Positions 33,657 to 44,038 of a DNA stretch of 64,000 nucleotides are shown here, one piece after another; within the stretch, counting starts at the first letter, position 1; each line of letters opens with the position of its first letter. A model generated the notes under the pieces. It saw only the letters and a list, made by a program, of their open reading frames with translations, made no database searches and was not told the DNA's origin. Source of the DNA: Acestrorhynchus altus. Lineage: Eukaryota; Chordata; Actinopteri; Characiformes; Acestrorhynchidae. Location: assembly GCA_034509495.1 (NCBI GenBank), contig CM067507.1, forward strand, positions 32,553,888 to 32,617,887. Direction: 5' to 3'. The translations under genes and the position numbers were made by a program.

Positions 33657-33960
33657 TCACTACTGTGCTGTAGTCTGTATGAGCTTCCATTACTTGTTAG
33701 CTAGTCTGGCCTTGTGGTCTAAGAGCTCCTTTTTGGGTGATCGAATTTGACCCACAACTGTGTTTGAGGTAGAAGTGTAAGTTTACTAAGTTTATTGTTT
33801 GTTTGTTTGTTTCTCACCTGTTTAAAAGAGTCTGGATGTATCAACTGCATTCACTGCTCACAAAAGACATTGTTGCCATTTTTCCGAATATAATTTTGGA
33901 AGCTAAAGCAAAGATCCGGATTTGCACGTGTTAACAATTGTGCACACATGCTCATATGGA

Positions 33961-33963
<3 letters not shown>
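33657..33963. other. Single-copy stretch
   Basis: Contains a short (GTTT)n run near 33795-33811. Nothing else recognised. Confidence 0.4.

Positions 33964-34024
<61 letters not shown>
33964..34024. repeat. (CA)n microsatellite
   Basis: About 30 CA units. Confidence 0.98.
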
Positions 34025-34027
<3 letters not shown>

Positions 34028-35154
34028 ATTTTACTCTGCTTGCAGCGAGAGATCCACTTATCCTGACAATAATGTGATTTTTCTTCCCTCCAACTTCAAT
34101 CAGCACCGCACACCGTTCCAGGAGCAGGATGCAGCAGCTACTTCATTAGTAGTCCCTGTGCTGCCTTGGCAGGTTGGCAGTACCTGATTAGTCAGAAAAA
34201 GGGAACACGCTGAGAGGGGAGCGACACTCTCTCAAAATAAAGCCTAAAAATGTTCTCCCAGCTGCCTCTCCCTAATGCCACAGGCTCTGATTATTGGGCT
34301 TTAGGTGTTACAGTTTGTTGTTTCTTTCACCTGACAAACTCCAACAGAAGCTACTGAAGAAGCAGCTGAGTGCGAGCTGCTCATCTGAAGTTGAAATAAG
34401 CAGAGTTGGTAACTAAAATTAGCCCTGTCCCTCTGAGGATCCCAATGAGCAAAAGTCTTGCTCCACTGAATGATTTGATTTTAACAGCAGCCAACTCAAT
34501 AATTGGACAGGCTGAGATCGCTCCAAACCCCATGACACAGACTCATTCCCACAGAAAGCACTGGTGAGACAGATGCTGCGGGAGACCGATCCGTATTCTT
34601 CCCTTTTTTTTCTCAGGGCCAGATATTGGCAGGTCATTATATCTAGGGGCCAGAATGTCAGACCAGCACAAGGTCCCAGTGGCCGGACCACCCTGCACAC
34701 AAGTCTCAGATTAGTCCCGCCCATAGGCTCTCTACAGGGCCTCCTGTGGAGCTGCACTAATTAGTCTGCTGGATTCATAAACATGTCACTTCTTCATCCA
34801 TCCCAAAGTCTCATGCATTGATTTAAAAAGTGCGGTCACATGGCATCTGCTTTAAAATAAAAAATGTTGCATGTAAATGACTGTAAATGATTGTAATTTA
34901 ACTGTCATAGGTTTTAATTGGTTTGTAAAAAGCTGTATTTATATATATACAGAGAGAGAGAGAGAGAGAGAGAGAATTTGTTCACCTAAAAATGATAAAA
35001 TTATATAATTACAGTAGACCAGTTTATATGTGTCATCAGATGTAAATATGAAAATAATGCAAATATTTGTAAGAATTTGACCATGTTTTGATAAAACAAT
35101 GACTTGCACCTACACATTTTCTTGTGTTTTTTTGCTTACAAGGACTATATATTC
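34025..35154. other. Single-copy stretch with a short (GA)n
   Basis: The 34030-34800 part is non-repetitive and of even composition; the 112-codon minus-strand frame at 34419-34757 lacks a recognisable domain. A (GA)n run of about 12 units lies at 34951-34975. Beyond it the sequence is AT-rich. Confidence 0.35.
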
Positions 35155-35262
35155 TGTTGGAAATCAGTGTTTTTGAGCTGAAAGTGCAAGAAATTTTTAA
35201 ATGATTAGATTAACAATAGTTGCAACAATATATTCTTCAAAATACTTGACAGTGATAAAAAA
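35155..35262 (+). mobile_element. R-A dispersed element, copy 4 (5' part only)
   Basis: GTTGGAAATCAGTGTTTTTG, AGCTGAAAGTGCAAG, GATTAGATTAACAATAGTTG and TTCTTCAAAATACTTGACAG match 9313-9428 and the complement of 50935-51055. The 3' body is missing. About 60 bases downstream the LINE relic begins. Confidence 0.65.
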
Positions 35263-35320
35263 AATCATTTTTATCTCTTTCATTTATGTAAAAAAAGGGA
35301 GGTGGCTTATTCATCTATGT

Positions 35321-36560
35321 AAAGATTGGTGCAAAAACAAGTGTCGGCCACATTATTTACCTCGGGTTTATGGTGGTGTTCATCACTGGTTTCTTCATAG
35401 CACCAGATGTGAAAGCTTACAGTGCACTGAATGAGTTACATGACAGCATCAGTTTGCTTCAGAGCAAGCATCTGGAGGCTTTTTACGTGGTGGCTGCAGA
35501 TTTTAACCACATAAACCTGACAGACACTTTGCTGAGGTTTTATCAGCATGTTACCATACAAACACAGGAAATAACACCCTGGACCTTGTTTATACCAGCA
35601 TACAAGATGCATACAGAGCTCCTCCCCGCCCTTACCTCAGACTCTCTGATCACATTTCTATTACGCTGATTCCTGCCTACCACCCCCCGCTGAGACGCTT
35701 CACACCTACAGAAGACCATCACTGTGTGGTCCAGCGACGGTGACTCTATACTGCAGGACTGCTTTGAATGCACAGACTGGCAGGTCTTCAGGGATGCTAC
35801 TGTGAACGAGGGGGAGCTGGATCTGGAGGATTACACATCTGCTGTCCACGGATTCCTCAGCAAGTGTGTTGAAGACGTGACCACCGCCAGGACTTTGAAG
35901 TGCTACCTGAACCAGAAAGCCTGGCTGAATGCAGAGGTCCGTTCTCTGCTAGAAGCTACCTTCAGGTCTGGTGATTCACAAGAACTCAGGAAGGCTAGAA
36001 GAGATCTGAATACAGATATTAAGAGGGCCAAAGCCACATATGCTCTGAAGATCCAGAGACATTTCTCCTCCCAGGACCCATGGAGCATGTGGAAGGGCAT
36101 TAAGTGCATGACAGACTATAACACCAGAGATGCACAATGTCCTAGGGAACAAATGACAAAACAGTGGTGGAACACCTGAAGGGCTGGTGCTTGGGTGTGC
36201 ACCTGGGGCAATAAAACTTCCAGTCTCAGGCAGTTGAGGAGCTCAGTCCTCACCTCCTTTTACAGAGGTATGGTGGAGAGCATTCTGTGCTCCAGCATCA
36301 GCGTGTGGCATGGAAGCTGCTCTACTGCAGTGGGTGGTGAAGGCTGCACTGAAGACTGTTGGAGTCAGCTTCCCCATCACCATGAACATTTGCACTTCCA
36401 GATGCAGGAAGAGGGCCACCTACATCATGAAGGACCCCACTCACCCTGCACACACACTTTCATTCATTTGTTTTAATGTGTAACTAGGACTTTGAGATCA
36501 TAATTTCATTCCACCTCATGGTACATGGGATGTGAATGACAATAAATCTCTGTGAATAAT
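35321..36560 (+). pseudogene. CR1/L2/Rex1-group LINE ORF2 relic lacking the reverse transcriptase core
   Basis: Three out-of-frame blocks of a non-LTR retrotransposon polyprotein lie in order. First is the end of an APE-type endonuclease: CRPHYLPR at 35342, AADFNHINL near 35498 (normally GDFN) and, one frame over, SDHISITLIPAYHPPLRR near 35647. Next comes the endonuclease-RT linker in an open frame at 35724-36179, ending DPWSMWKGIKCMTDYN. The RT catalytic domain, including the YADD-type box, is then absent. The sequence jumps to the C-terminal tail at about 36222 (LRQLRSSVLTSFYRGMVESI). The 3' end carries ATGTGAATGACAATAAATCT. An internal deletion or recombination removed the RT, so it cannot be autonomous. 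Confidence 0.85.
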
Positions 36561-36645
36561 AATACATATTACAAACACATTATTCATGACATTTAATATG
36601 TAAGGGTGTATAAATGCAACACATTATATTACAGCATACTGTATT
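36561..36645. other. AT-rich spacer
   Basis: Short AT-rich sequence between the LINE and the next repeat-like block. Confidence 0.4.
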
Positions 36646-36955
36646 TGTAACGTTTCCAGACACGGGTAGTTGGAGTTGGACGTACACGCTGGGTTGTATT
36701 TATTGACAGGGTACAAATAAACACTAAGACGAGTAAACACAAAGTTACAAAGCCACATAGCCACAAAGACCGACAAGGACCAACAGAGACCAGGGACTAA
36801 TATACACACACTCACATAAGACACGGCTGGGACATGATAACGATGGGGCAGGGTTACAGATGGAACACAGCTGGGAATGGGAGGAGACATGACATGTGCT
36901 CAAAAGCACATGGGACTGAAAACAAAAACAAGACACAAACTGGACTCTATACGTG
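36646..36955 (-). mobile_element. Unclassified dispersed repeat (possible)
   Basis: The phrase set (TATTTATTGACAGGGTACAA, AGACCGACAAGGACCAACAG, GGGACATGATAACGATGGGG, CAAAACAAGACACAAAC-like end) has the texture of a fish repeat with GACAAGGAACC/AACACAGGT vocabulary. I cannot name the family. No terminal repeats or coding sequence are visible. Confidence 0.35.
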
Positions 36956-37587
36956 CCAGTATTATATTAAATATGTCACTGTATTGTAACTTTCATGTTA
37001 GATTATAGCTACAGCCATAGATCATGGTCAGTTCTCAAACTCTTACTTTCATCATGATGAATCCTCCAAAAAACAGAAATTAAAATGGAATTTTAAATAT
37101 TTGAATCATTGTGTAGGAAATGCAATTGCTCAGTTACTCAGTTCCTCAGCCTGCCTCCATCAAACCATCTGTCTGTCCTGCATCTCAGCTTCAAACTGTC
37201 CCTGCATCCCATTGCCTTGTGGTATACCTCCCAACTGCCCATTCAAAAGCCCCTTCAAACCTACTGTAGCCAGTCTGCACAGCCTAAACAGGGGATATTA
37301 TCAGTGCACCAGCAGCCGACCATCCGAACCCCCAGCCCAAATGAACCCAACAGATGGGACCACCCTCCAGAGCAGCGAGGGACACCAAACCCCCATTCTG
37401 TAGTGGCCTGGAGTCGAGTAAGACAGACATCTGCCAGCGTCCCCAGACAGGTGACCGCGGAACCCTCACACAGGCCATGAAATATGTATGAAAGCAGGAG
37501 GATGTTATGTCTTAAAAACAGAGAGAAGGATTGCAAGAGGGAAAACTGGATAATCAATGTTTTGATTGGCCTTGCTCCTTTGTTTAT

Positions 37588-37591
<4 letters not shown>
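36956..37591. other. Single-copy stretch
   Basis: Overlapping frames at 37101-37557 on both strands are 64-123 codons long, rich in Pro/Ser and without recognisable domains. I do not call them genes. Confidence 0.35.
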
Positions 37592-37636
<45 letters not shown>

Positions 37637-37650
37637 TGTATATATATATA
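37592..37650. repeat. (TA)n microsatellite
   Basis: About 28 TA units with one CTG interruption. Confidence 0.96.
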
Positions 37651-38486
37651 AACATTTTCATTCATTCAGTTGTCTGTATTTTTCCACTCCCTGAAATTCT
37701 GGTCCAAATAAAACATGTATTTTGGTTTAAATTTTGAAATCATGCTCATGGCTAGAGGTGGACTGCTTTTTTTTGTAACTGTGCAGGCTCTATCCATCAC
37801 TGTCAAGCAGAATATTGCGAAGCTTTTATGATTTTTCTCCGCTATCCTATGTGGATCACTAACACGCTTCACTAGCTTCACTCAAGCCCTTCCAGCCCGA
37901 GCACTAACAATCTTCATTTTTCAAAGCATGCTGCACAAAACCCTGTACAAACAACTTGATTACGCTCTTATTCCTTTACCCGTATGTATCAAAGTTGTTC
38001 TCTCCAGATGGCAGTGGCTGTTATGAACTTTCTAATTAAGTGCGAGTACCTGACTCGGCCTAGCAGATAATTGACCTCTGCCGGCAGTGGTGCAGAGGGG
38101 GCCACGGGCCGGGCCAGCTAATGGAAGGCAAATCCGCTACCTGGGGAAATGAGTGTATTCACACTAATCCGCTGGCCTGAAGGCTAAGGGCTGCTTTAAT
38201 GGGGGCACAGAGGGGCTGCTGCATTGTCCACACTGCCTATCAAGAGCTCTGCAGCACGAGAGACACTTCCACTCCCTGATTTTCTGTTCGTCTGTCTCCC
38301 TGTACGTCTGTCATTTGACCCGTCTCTCTATCAGGCTCTCTAACCCACAGGTTTGATATTGGAGAAGGGAGGACGATTTCTGAAGGTATTGTTCAAATAG
38401 TTGTTAATCAGGAAGCTATTTAGTCTGATTCTGAAACAAATCCTTTAATTAATGCATTTAATTAGCTAGATTGATCTGTCAGACAG
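37651..38486. other. Single-copy stretch, candidate conserved non-coding core
   Basis: The core at about 37980-38240 is non-repetitive and even in composition (for example TAATTGACCTCTGCCGGCAG and CACACTAATCCGCTGGCCTG) inside AT-rich surroundings. No coding frame of note. Confidence 0.35.
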
Positions 38487-38832
38487 ATGATGCTGAGATT
38501 TTCATTGGGAGTGACAAGGATGGGCAGGATTAGAAATGAGCAGATCAGAGGGACAGTGAAGGTGGAGCAGTTTGGAGATAAAGCCAGAGAGTCCAGGTGG
38601 AGATGGTTCAGACATGTGTTGAGGAGGAATAGTGGATATATTGGACAAAAAAACATTGGAGATGGAGCTGCTGGGCAGAAGGAGAAGAAGAAGACCTCAG
38701 AGAAGGTTTATGGATGTAGTGAAGGTGGACATGGAGATGGTTGGTGTAACAGTAGAGGAAGTAGGGGATAGGGCAAGATGGATGCAGATGATCCGCTGTG
38801 GAGAGCCCTAAAGGGAAGATCTGGAAGATTCA
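38487..38832 (+). pseudogene. RTE-clade LINE ORF2 C-terminal relic
   Basis: The frame at 38487 encodes RMGRIRNEQIRGTVKVEQFG then SRWRWFRHVLRRNSGYIGQK. This is the characteristic region after the RT domain of fish RTE-like elements (xIRNExIRGTxxVxxxGDK...RWFGHVxRRxxxYIG). A frameshift near 38655 moves the rest to another frame: MELLGRRRR-type basic stretch, RRFMDVVKVDMEMVGV and DRARWMQMIRCG. The 3' end, CCGCTGTGGAGAGCCCTAAA then GGGAAGA, is the RTE tail also seen at 9490-9640. The N-terminal endonuclease and RT are missing, so this is a 5'-truncated insertion. Confidence 0.88.
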
Positions 38833-39174
38833 TGCTATGATCATAATGTAGGCCCTATTCAAGTTTTATTCTTTGTTCAGTAAAGCCTAGAGTTGGCCCT
38901 CCTGAATTTATGAGTTTATTTATTATGCTGTAAGCTGTACTTATTCATGCTCAATCATGTAAAAATCTCCAATCAAACTGGAATCAGTAGTAGTGATACA
39001 GAATCAACACTTAAATAAGGATCTCATTAATGCAAATCACTGATGATTATTCATGAATGATCACATACATTCACGTTGTATTAATGAACAGTTGGTGGAT
39101 ATAAGTTCAAAGTAGGGACAAATGTATTGCTTTACTTTAATTTTAATACTTAATACGGTTTAAAAATACCAGGC
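38833..39174. other. AT-rich single-copy stretch
   Basis: Nothing recognised. Confidence 0.4.
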
Positions 39175-39440
39175 TTCTCAGAATGGAGTTGTAGAGGTTC
39201 CTAATGGTGTCCTGTGATAATCCATCACGTGTAGTTTGAATATTCTCACTCACGCTCTTGAGACGGCAGCAGTATCGAGACAAGTGCTGTCCTGTTGGAA
39301 CAGTGGACTGGAGTGTGTGTTCAGAAAGGTAAAGCTACTGGTTGCAAGACCTCATTACCGTAACGTTGGGCTGTCAAACTGTCTGTGATGAAGACCAAAG
39401 GTGCACCTCACAACATCACAACGGGTCTTCTGGATACGTG
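39175..39440 (-). pseudogene. Tc1-like transposase relic (subfamily A), internally deleted
   Basis: On the minus strand, one frame gives GAPLVFITDSLTAQRYGNEV then LQPVA, the segment before the second catalytic Asp of Tc1-like transposases. Further on, TTATCACAGGACACCATTAG then GAACCTCTACAA corresponds to TIRNLY near the C terminus and matches 5975-6005. The QDNARPH and SPDLNPIE boxes that should lie between are gone, so an internal deletion removed the second Asp and the Glu. Closely related to the minus-strand relic at 54624-54838. Confidence 0.75.
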
Positions 39441-40094
39441 ACAACAAACCATTGATCTTGCATGGACCATGGTGTGTCCACACATGAGCGATGATGATCG
39501 CTGCCATTCTGAGTCACTCCATGACAGTCTGGAACGACACCACTGCAGTTGTGTATTGCAGCTGGTTGATTCTGTCTGGGTGCAGCTATTCACATTAACA
39601 AGAGAGTGTAATCTTAAATGCAGTCTTTTTAGTATTTTTAATTTAGTGTAAAGTACTTGGTGAGTTCTCAGACGGGTTCCTGGAACATCACTAAATGTAA
39701 TGCATGTGTAAAGCCACATGTTAGTAGAGTGAGTATCTGAATGTATCTCAGATAATCACATTTTAGAACCGGGTCTGTCCTTTTTTTACAATTGTTTGTT
39801 AAGAATTGCTGAATAGTCAATGTTGGACTACAGTTGGCACAGGTTCATGGGCCACCAACAAATAGAAGCTGTTTGTTTGGATAAACAGACTCACTCTATT
39901 GGTTAACTCAAAAATTAGTCATTACACTGGTCATTACCTATAACCTCATTAACTTGAATACACTGTGTGCACGTTCCCTGTTTGTTTAACTGGGAGTCTA
40001 TGTTGTATGAGAGCCTATAGGCTATTCTCTGTGTAAACTCTTGCCTTGATTGGAAAATCCTAACAGCAAACAACATGCGTGTAAATGTCATCTG
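39441..40094. other. Single-copy stretch
   Basis: The first 250 bases may be the rest of the Tc1 relic (a minus-strand 103-codon frame continues to 39719), but I cannot align it to the N-terminal domain. The rest is AT-rich and unrecognised. Confidence 0.35.
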
Positions 40095-40740
40095 ATAGGA
40101 GAGAATCCAGAGATACCTCAAGCTTACATGATGCCAAACACAAACGTCAGAATGGAGCCCTTGACACCCAGTGCTCAACATATTACACTTTATCACACAA
40201 ACCATAGTATAATTGTAAGCCTTTAATGAGTAAAATGCTCTTGAAAGAAAGGGTCTTCAGTCTGCTTTTGAAGACAGTGAGTGACTCAGCTGTTTAGACC
40301 CCCAGGGGAAGTTTGTTCCACCCTCTTGGTGGCAGGACAGAAAAGAGTCTGGATGCTTGTCTTCCTCGCGACTTGAGGGATGGTGGGTCAAGCTGAGCTG
40401 TGCTTGGTACTCTTAGTACAGATCAATTTTTGAATGCTGGCCATTTTTGGCTTTGTTGGCCATCATCAAGGTTTTGAATCTGATGCGAGCAGATACAGGA
40501 AGCTGGATCAGTTGAAGAGTCTGATGGTACATATAGGAAAGCCAGCCAGAAGGGAGCTGCAGTGGTCAAGTCTTGAATGACCAAGCACCTCTAGACTGAA
40601 AAGGTTCAATTCTTCCGATGTTGTAAAGGCGAAATCTGCATGACTGAGACAGGTTTGCAACGGGAGTTGAGAACGATAACTGGTCTTCCGCACCAAGGTT
40701 TCATGCTTCAGCTGATAGAGCAAGATCATATCGAGGAACA
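40095..40740 (-). pseudogene. CR1/L2-group LINE ORF2 C-terminal relic, minus strand
   Basis: Reading the minus strand, the frame at 40741-40508 ends LGHSRLDHCSSLLAGFPICT then IRLFN, the typical SRLDYCNSLLAGLPxxxI box. The next frames give IQNLDDGQQSQKWPAF, VPSTAQLDPPSLKSRE and the TNFPWGS region (normally WNxLPxxVR), then a non-coding 3' part at 40225-40095. It matches the plus-strand copy at 26860-27480, and its 3' part matches the remnant at 5281-5392. Stops and frameshifts rule out function. Confidence 0.8.
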
Positions 40741-41480
40741 CTGATCCCAGGGATGTACAGCAGCATTGCTGGTGCTAAACACAGCATCAGCATCATTGTA
40801 AGGTACAGGATAATAGGCTGAAACAGTATAACTCTGGTTTGAGGGCCCATTTCTGTAGCATGCTTCTGGGGTTTCCTTGCAGATGAGCTAAAGCTATTGA
40901 AATTCAGCAGTTATTTATTATTTATTTAATTACTCAGTTATCTCTCTCTTTCTGGCACTGGCAATAGGCAAAGGGACGTTAGCTGCTTCTGGGGAGTTCA
41001 GACAGAGTATCCTAATCTTTTGGAAGCTGATGTATTTATTTCCTTCATAAGAACTGACGTTTTAAAAACGATTTGGAAGACACTAATAGCACGGGACAGA
41101 ATGTGTCCATTAGAAGGGCTGTCCCCAGAAATGCGGACATAGTGCATGTTGTGTATATAAGAAGCACAGCGCGGGCACTGAATGCTCTTTACATTTAATA
41201 GCAGCATAAATGTTATTGCATATGATTCCAGAACATCGCTTCATGACTCCATGGTTTTGTGGCATTCCCCGATGAGCAATGGTTAATGCTTAACAGCTGA
41301 GAGGTGATTAAGCAGACACTCAGCACTCTAAATGTAAATAAGGGCGTTTCATTGGTTGCCCGCTGAGCCGGGCCTGAAGCCGCACAGAGCGATTCGGAGG
41401 TATCACAGGAACGCAGAGGTCAGCTTCATAATTAACCTCCCTCATTTAGCAATGAACATTCCCCAAACTCATCATCTCTC

Positions 41481-41484
<4 letters not shown>
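40741..41484. other. Single-copy stretch
   Basis: The block 41160-41460 is more even in composition (for example GCCCGCTGAGCCGGGCCTGA) and may be a conserved non-coding element. No gene recognised. Confidence 0.35.

Positions 41485-41541
<57 letters not shown>
41485..41541. repeat. (GA)n microsatellite
   Basis: About 28 GA units. Confidence 0.98.
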
Positions 41542-41544
<3 letters not shown>

Positions 41545-42754
41545 TGTCTCTGATGGATTTAGCCTCAGTCAATGACTGTCACTTCCTAACTGCAGTTCAG
41601 CCAGTGCTTTCCAATTAACCTGGAATTGAGTTAGTTCGAGATGTGTTTAACAAACTGAATTATGTGTACAGCTCTGATTACAGGTCTCTAGAGAACAGGT
41701 CAATGCAGGAACTTGACCACCAATCAATTGTGCTGGAGTACTGGATGACCGAAGTGACATACGCACAATAAAGCATTACAGCTTTTTAAGTGATTTGTAC
41801 ATATGAAACAGAATTAAATTGAATTCTATACGCATTGAAATCAGAGTAAAGGCAGTGGTATTATATACAGAGTTGCGGGTGTGCTGTATGTCCACGTTGG
41901 CGTAATTTAAACGAATCAGTGTTTGAAATGGGAGCCTTCCGTGTGCTACAACTGCATATTACTCCTGTCACACAAAAACCTTGTATCTCCACGCTTGCTG
42001 TATTTAACCAAGATGCTCCAAAAATATTATCAAATGATTCTGATGATAATGTGAGGTTAATGTTAATTTTAACCATTTCTAGGACTTTACAGAACCATAT
42101 TCCTGTCAGTGTGGTATAGGGTGGTGTAACGATATGCAGAAGAACCAAGCTTCAGCATAATATTGTGCTGATGGACCATCGTTTATCCAGTCAATTTATC
42201 AATTTTCATTAGCTCCTTTTCATTTGCTGTTAATCTACCTAACTGTGCGGTGCAGGGGTACGACCCGGGGTTATTACCACTCATCAGCATCACAGGCCTG
42301 TCCCTCTTTGAAGATGTCGCTACAGCCGAGGCAGACAGCCAGTCCGGCCTGCCAAACGCAGTTCAGGGGTTAATTGGGGGTAGTTGGTATTTTTTCCTGG
42401 ACTCGGCCGACCAGCCGCTGTACGCGGTATGCTCCTGTGACTCAGAGTGATGTGTGCCCTAATTTATCTTCTAATTCATATTATTAATATTCAGATATAA
42501 AGTCCTAGAAGAGCAGCGCTAAAGGAGGCCCAGCGACCTTGTCTCATTTTACAGCGCCTGTGGCGACGGACTCGCGCACCGCCATGAACACACACTGGCC
42601 AGGCTGGTTAATTGAAGGGAGAGCTGTGGTGCGTCTCCATGGCTGGTGTGTGTAATTATTTCAGCCTGCCAGTCTTCACTCTGTCTGTCCGTCCCTCCAT
42701 CTGTCTGCCTGCCCGTCCGTCTGTCTGAGTACACATGCATCTCTTGGCTAAACC

Positions 42755-42756
<2 letters not shown>
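41542..42756. other. Single-copy stretch with a GC-balanced block
   Basis: 42200-42660 is non-repetitive, with CpG-containing phrases such as GGGGTACGACCCGGGGTTAT and TCGGCCGACCAGCCGCTGTA. A 66-codon frame at 42250-42450 has no domain. Candidate conserved non-coding element by texture only. CTGT/CCGT repeats occur at 42678-42727. Confidence 0.35.
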
Positions 42757-42807
<51 letters not shown>

Positions 42808-42958
42808 AATGGGGGAAAGAGGAAGAGAAGTGTGAGAGAATGAGAGGCAGAAAGGGAGTGAGGCAGAGAGAGTAAGAAGGAAAGAGAAAGAGGAGAGAGA
42901 TGTTCTTACTTTTTCTTACTCTTTCTCATTCTCTCACTCTTCGCTCTTTCTCTTTCCC

Positions 42959-42993
<35 letters not shown>

Positions 42994-43138
42994 CTCTCTC
43001 GCCCCTCTCTTTCCTTCTTACTCTATCATCTCTCCATGTTTCCCCTGTGCATTGTTCCTCCTGTCTTCCCATTGTCTCTCTCTCTCCATTTTTAATTTCT
43101 TATTTTTCTATTCCACTCTTTCTCATCCTATCTCTTAC

Positions 43139-43194
<56 letters not shown>

Positions 43195-43260
43195 CTTCCC
43201 ATCTTTTTCTCTCACCTCTGTCTTCTTGCTCTCTTCTCTCTTCACCATATTTCCTTCTTT
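42757..43260. repeat. Purine tract followed by pyrimidine tract (mirror/inverted arrangement)
   Basis: 42757-42900 is almost all purine on the plus strand, with a pure GA run at 42757-42805. 42903-43260 is almost all pyrimidine, with pure CT runs at 42961-42990 and 43142-43189. The switch at about 42901 makes the two halves roughly self-complementary (for example GTAAGAAGGAAAGAGAAAGA on one side and TCTTTCTCTTTCCCTCAC on the other). The Ser/Leu-rich frames here are artefacts. Confidence 0.93.
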
Positions 43261-43710
43261 TCTCTACCAAGCTGTCTACACTGAAGAGCTTTATGATTTT
43301 TAGTCAAACAGCATCTCAGTTTCACTCTCTTCAGTTTGCACAAATTCTGTACAAATGTGTGCAAACATACTAAACCCAAACACCCACCCACATCCCCACC
43401 CACACCCACCCCCACACACACCTACACACACACTATTCTCCCAGCAGTATGGAAATGACCCATTGAGTTTAACAATGTCAGAAGGTTGACCTTCCGACTG
43501 CTGCCACATACATCACCCAGCACAACCGTTTAGCCTGTCCACACCAGCCTATCGGTCAGTGCCTGTCCCTCCCTCTGACCTTTGGAGCCTCCACATAAGT
43601 GCGCACACGCACGCACGCGCACACACACGCACACACACACACATAAAGTTTAGCTTCCACCTAAACTGCATCCTGGCACCGACATGGCCAGCATATTTAG
43701 AAGATTACCT
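43261..43710. other. Single-copy stretch with C- and CA-rich patches
   Basis: A CACCCAC/CACACA patch lies at 43374-43434 and an ACGCAC/CACACA patch at 43601-43644. Nothing else recognised. Confidence 0.45.
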
Positions 43711-43815
43711 GCACCCACCACACCTGATTCAACTAATCAGCTCATGAACAAGCCCTTCCAGAGTTGCAGGGATGTGTTCAAGAAGGGAATCCTCTAAAAT
43801 ATGCTGAGCAGGGGC
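43711..43815 (+). mobile_element. Palindromic hAT-like MITE, internal and right part
   Basis: CACCACACCTGATTCAACTA then ATCAGCTCATGAACAAGCCC, then GAGTTGCAGGGATGTG and CTCTAAAATATGCTGAGCAG, are colinear with 62990-63090. The terminal TTTCTCAACC repeats are missing and the sequence runs directly into a different MITE. Confidence 0.75.
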
Positions 43816-43967
43816 ACATTTATTGGCATTAGACATGGTGCCAATAGTTTCATGGTTATCTACTCCAGAGAGACTATTCTAGTGGCAGTACTTCTCTACA
43901 GCAATGGGTGCAACTTAAAGTAGGTAAATGCATTCGGTAGAAGGGGTTTCCACAGACATTTGGTATT
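43816..43967 (+). mobile_element. TA-flanked MITE family, 3' fragment
   Basis: GGCATTAGACATGGTGCCAA, CAGTACTTCTCTACAGCAAT then GGGTGCAACTTAAAGTAGGT, and TTTCCACAGACATTTGG match the right end of the copies at 45868-46147 and 63587-63960. The left part has been replaced by the hAT-like fragment. Confidence 0.75.
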
Positions 43968-44038
43968 TTGCTCTGTTCACAGTCCTGTGAAGAAGATTTG
44001 TGGATCAAATTCTGCTGGAGTCCCAGTCCAAGATTTAG
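43968..44038. other. Spacer
   Basis: Short unique sequence before the tandem array. Confidence 0.4.

Noticed and set aside
36646..36955. An LTR of a retrotransposon or endogenous retrovirus
   Set aside because: No second LTR, primer-binding site or gag/pol sequence is visible. Kept as an unclassified repeat-like block with low confidence.
42900..43373. 157-codon Ser/Leu/Phe-rich frame that looks like a signal peptide or membrane protein
   Set aside because: It is a CT-tract translation.
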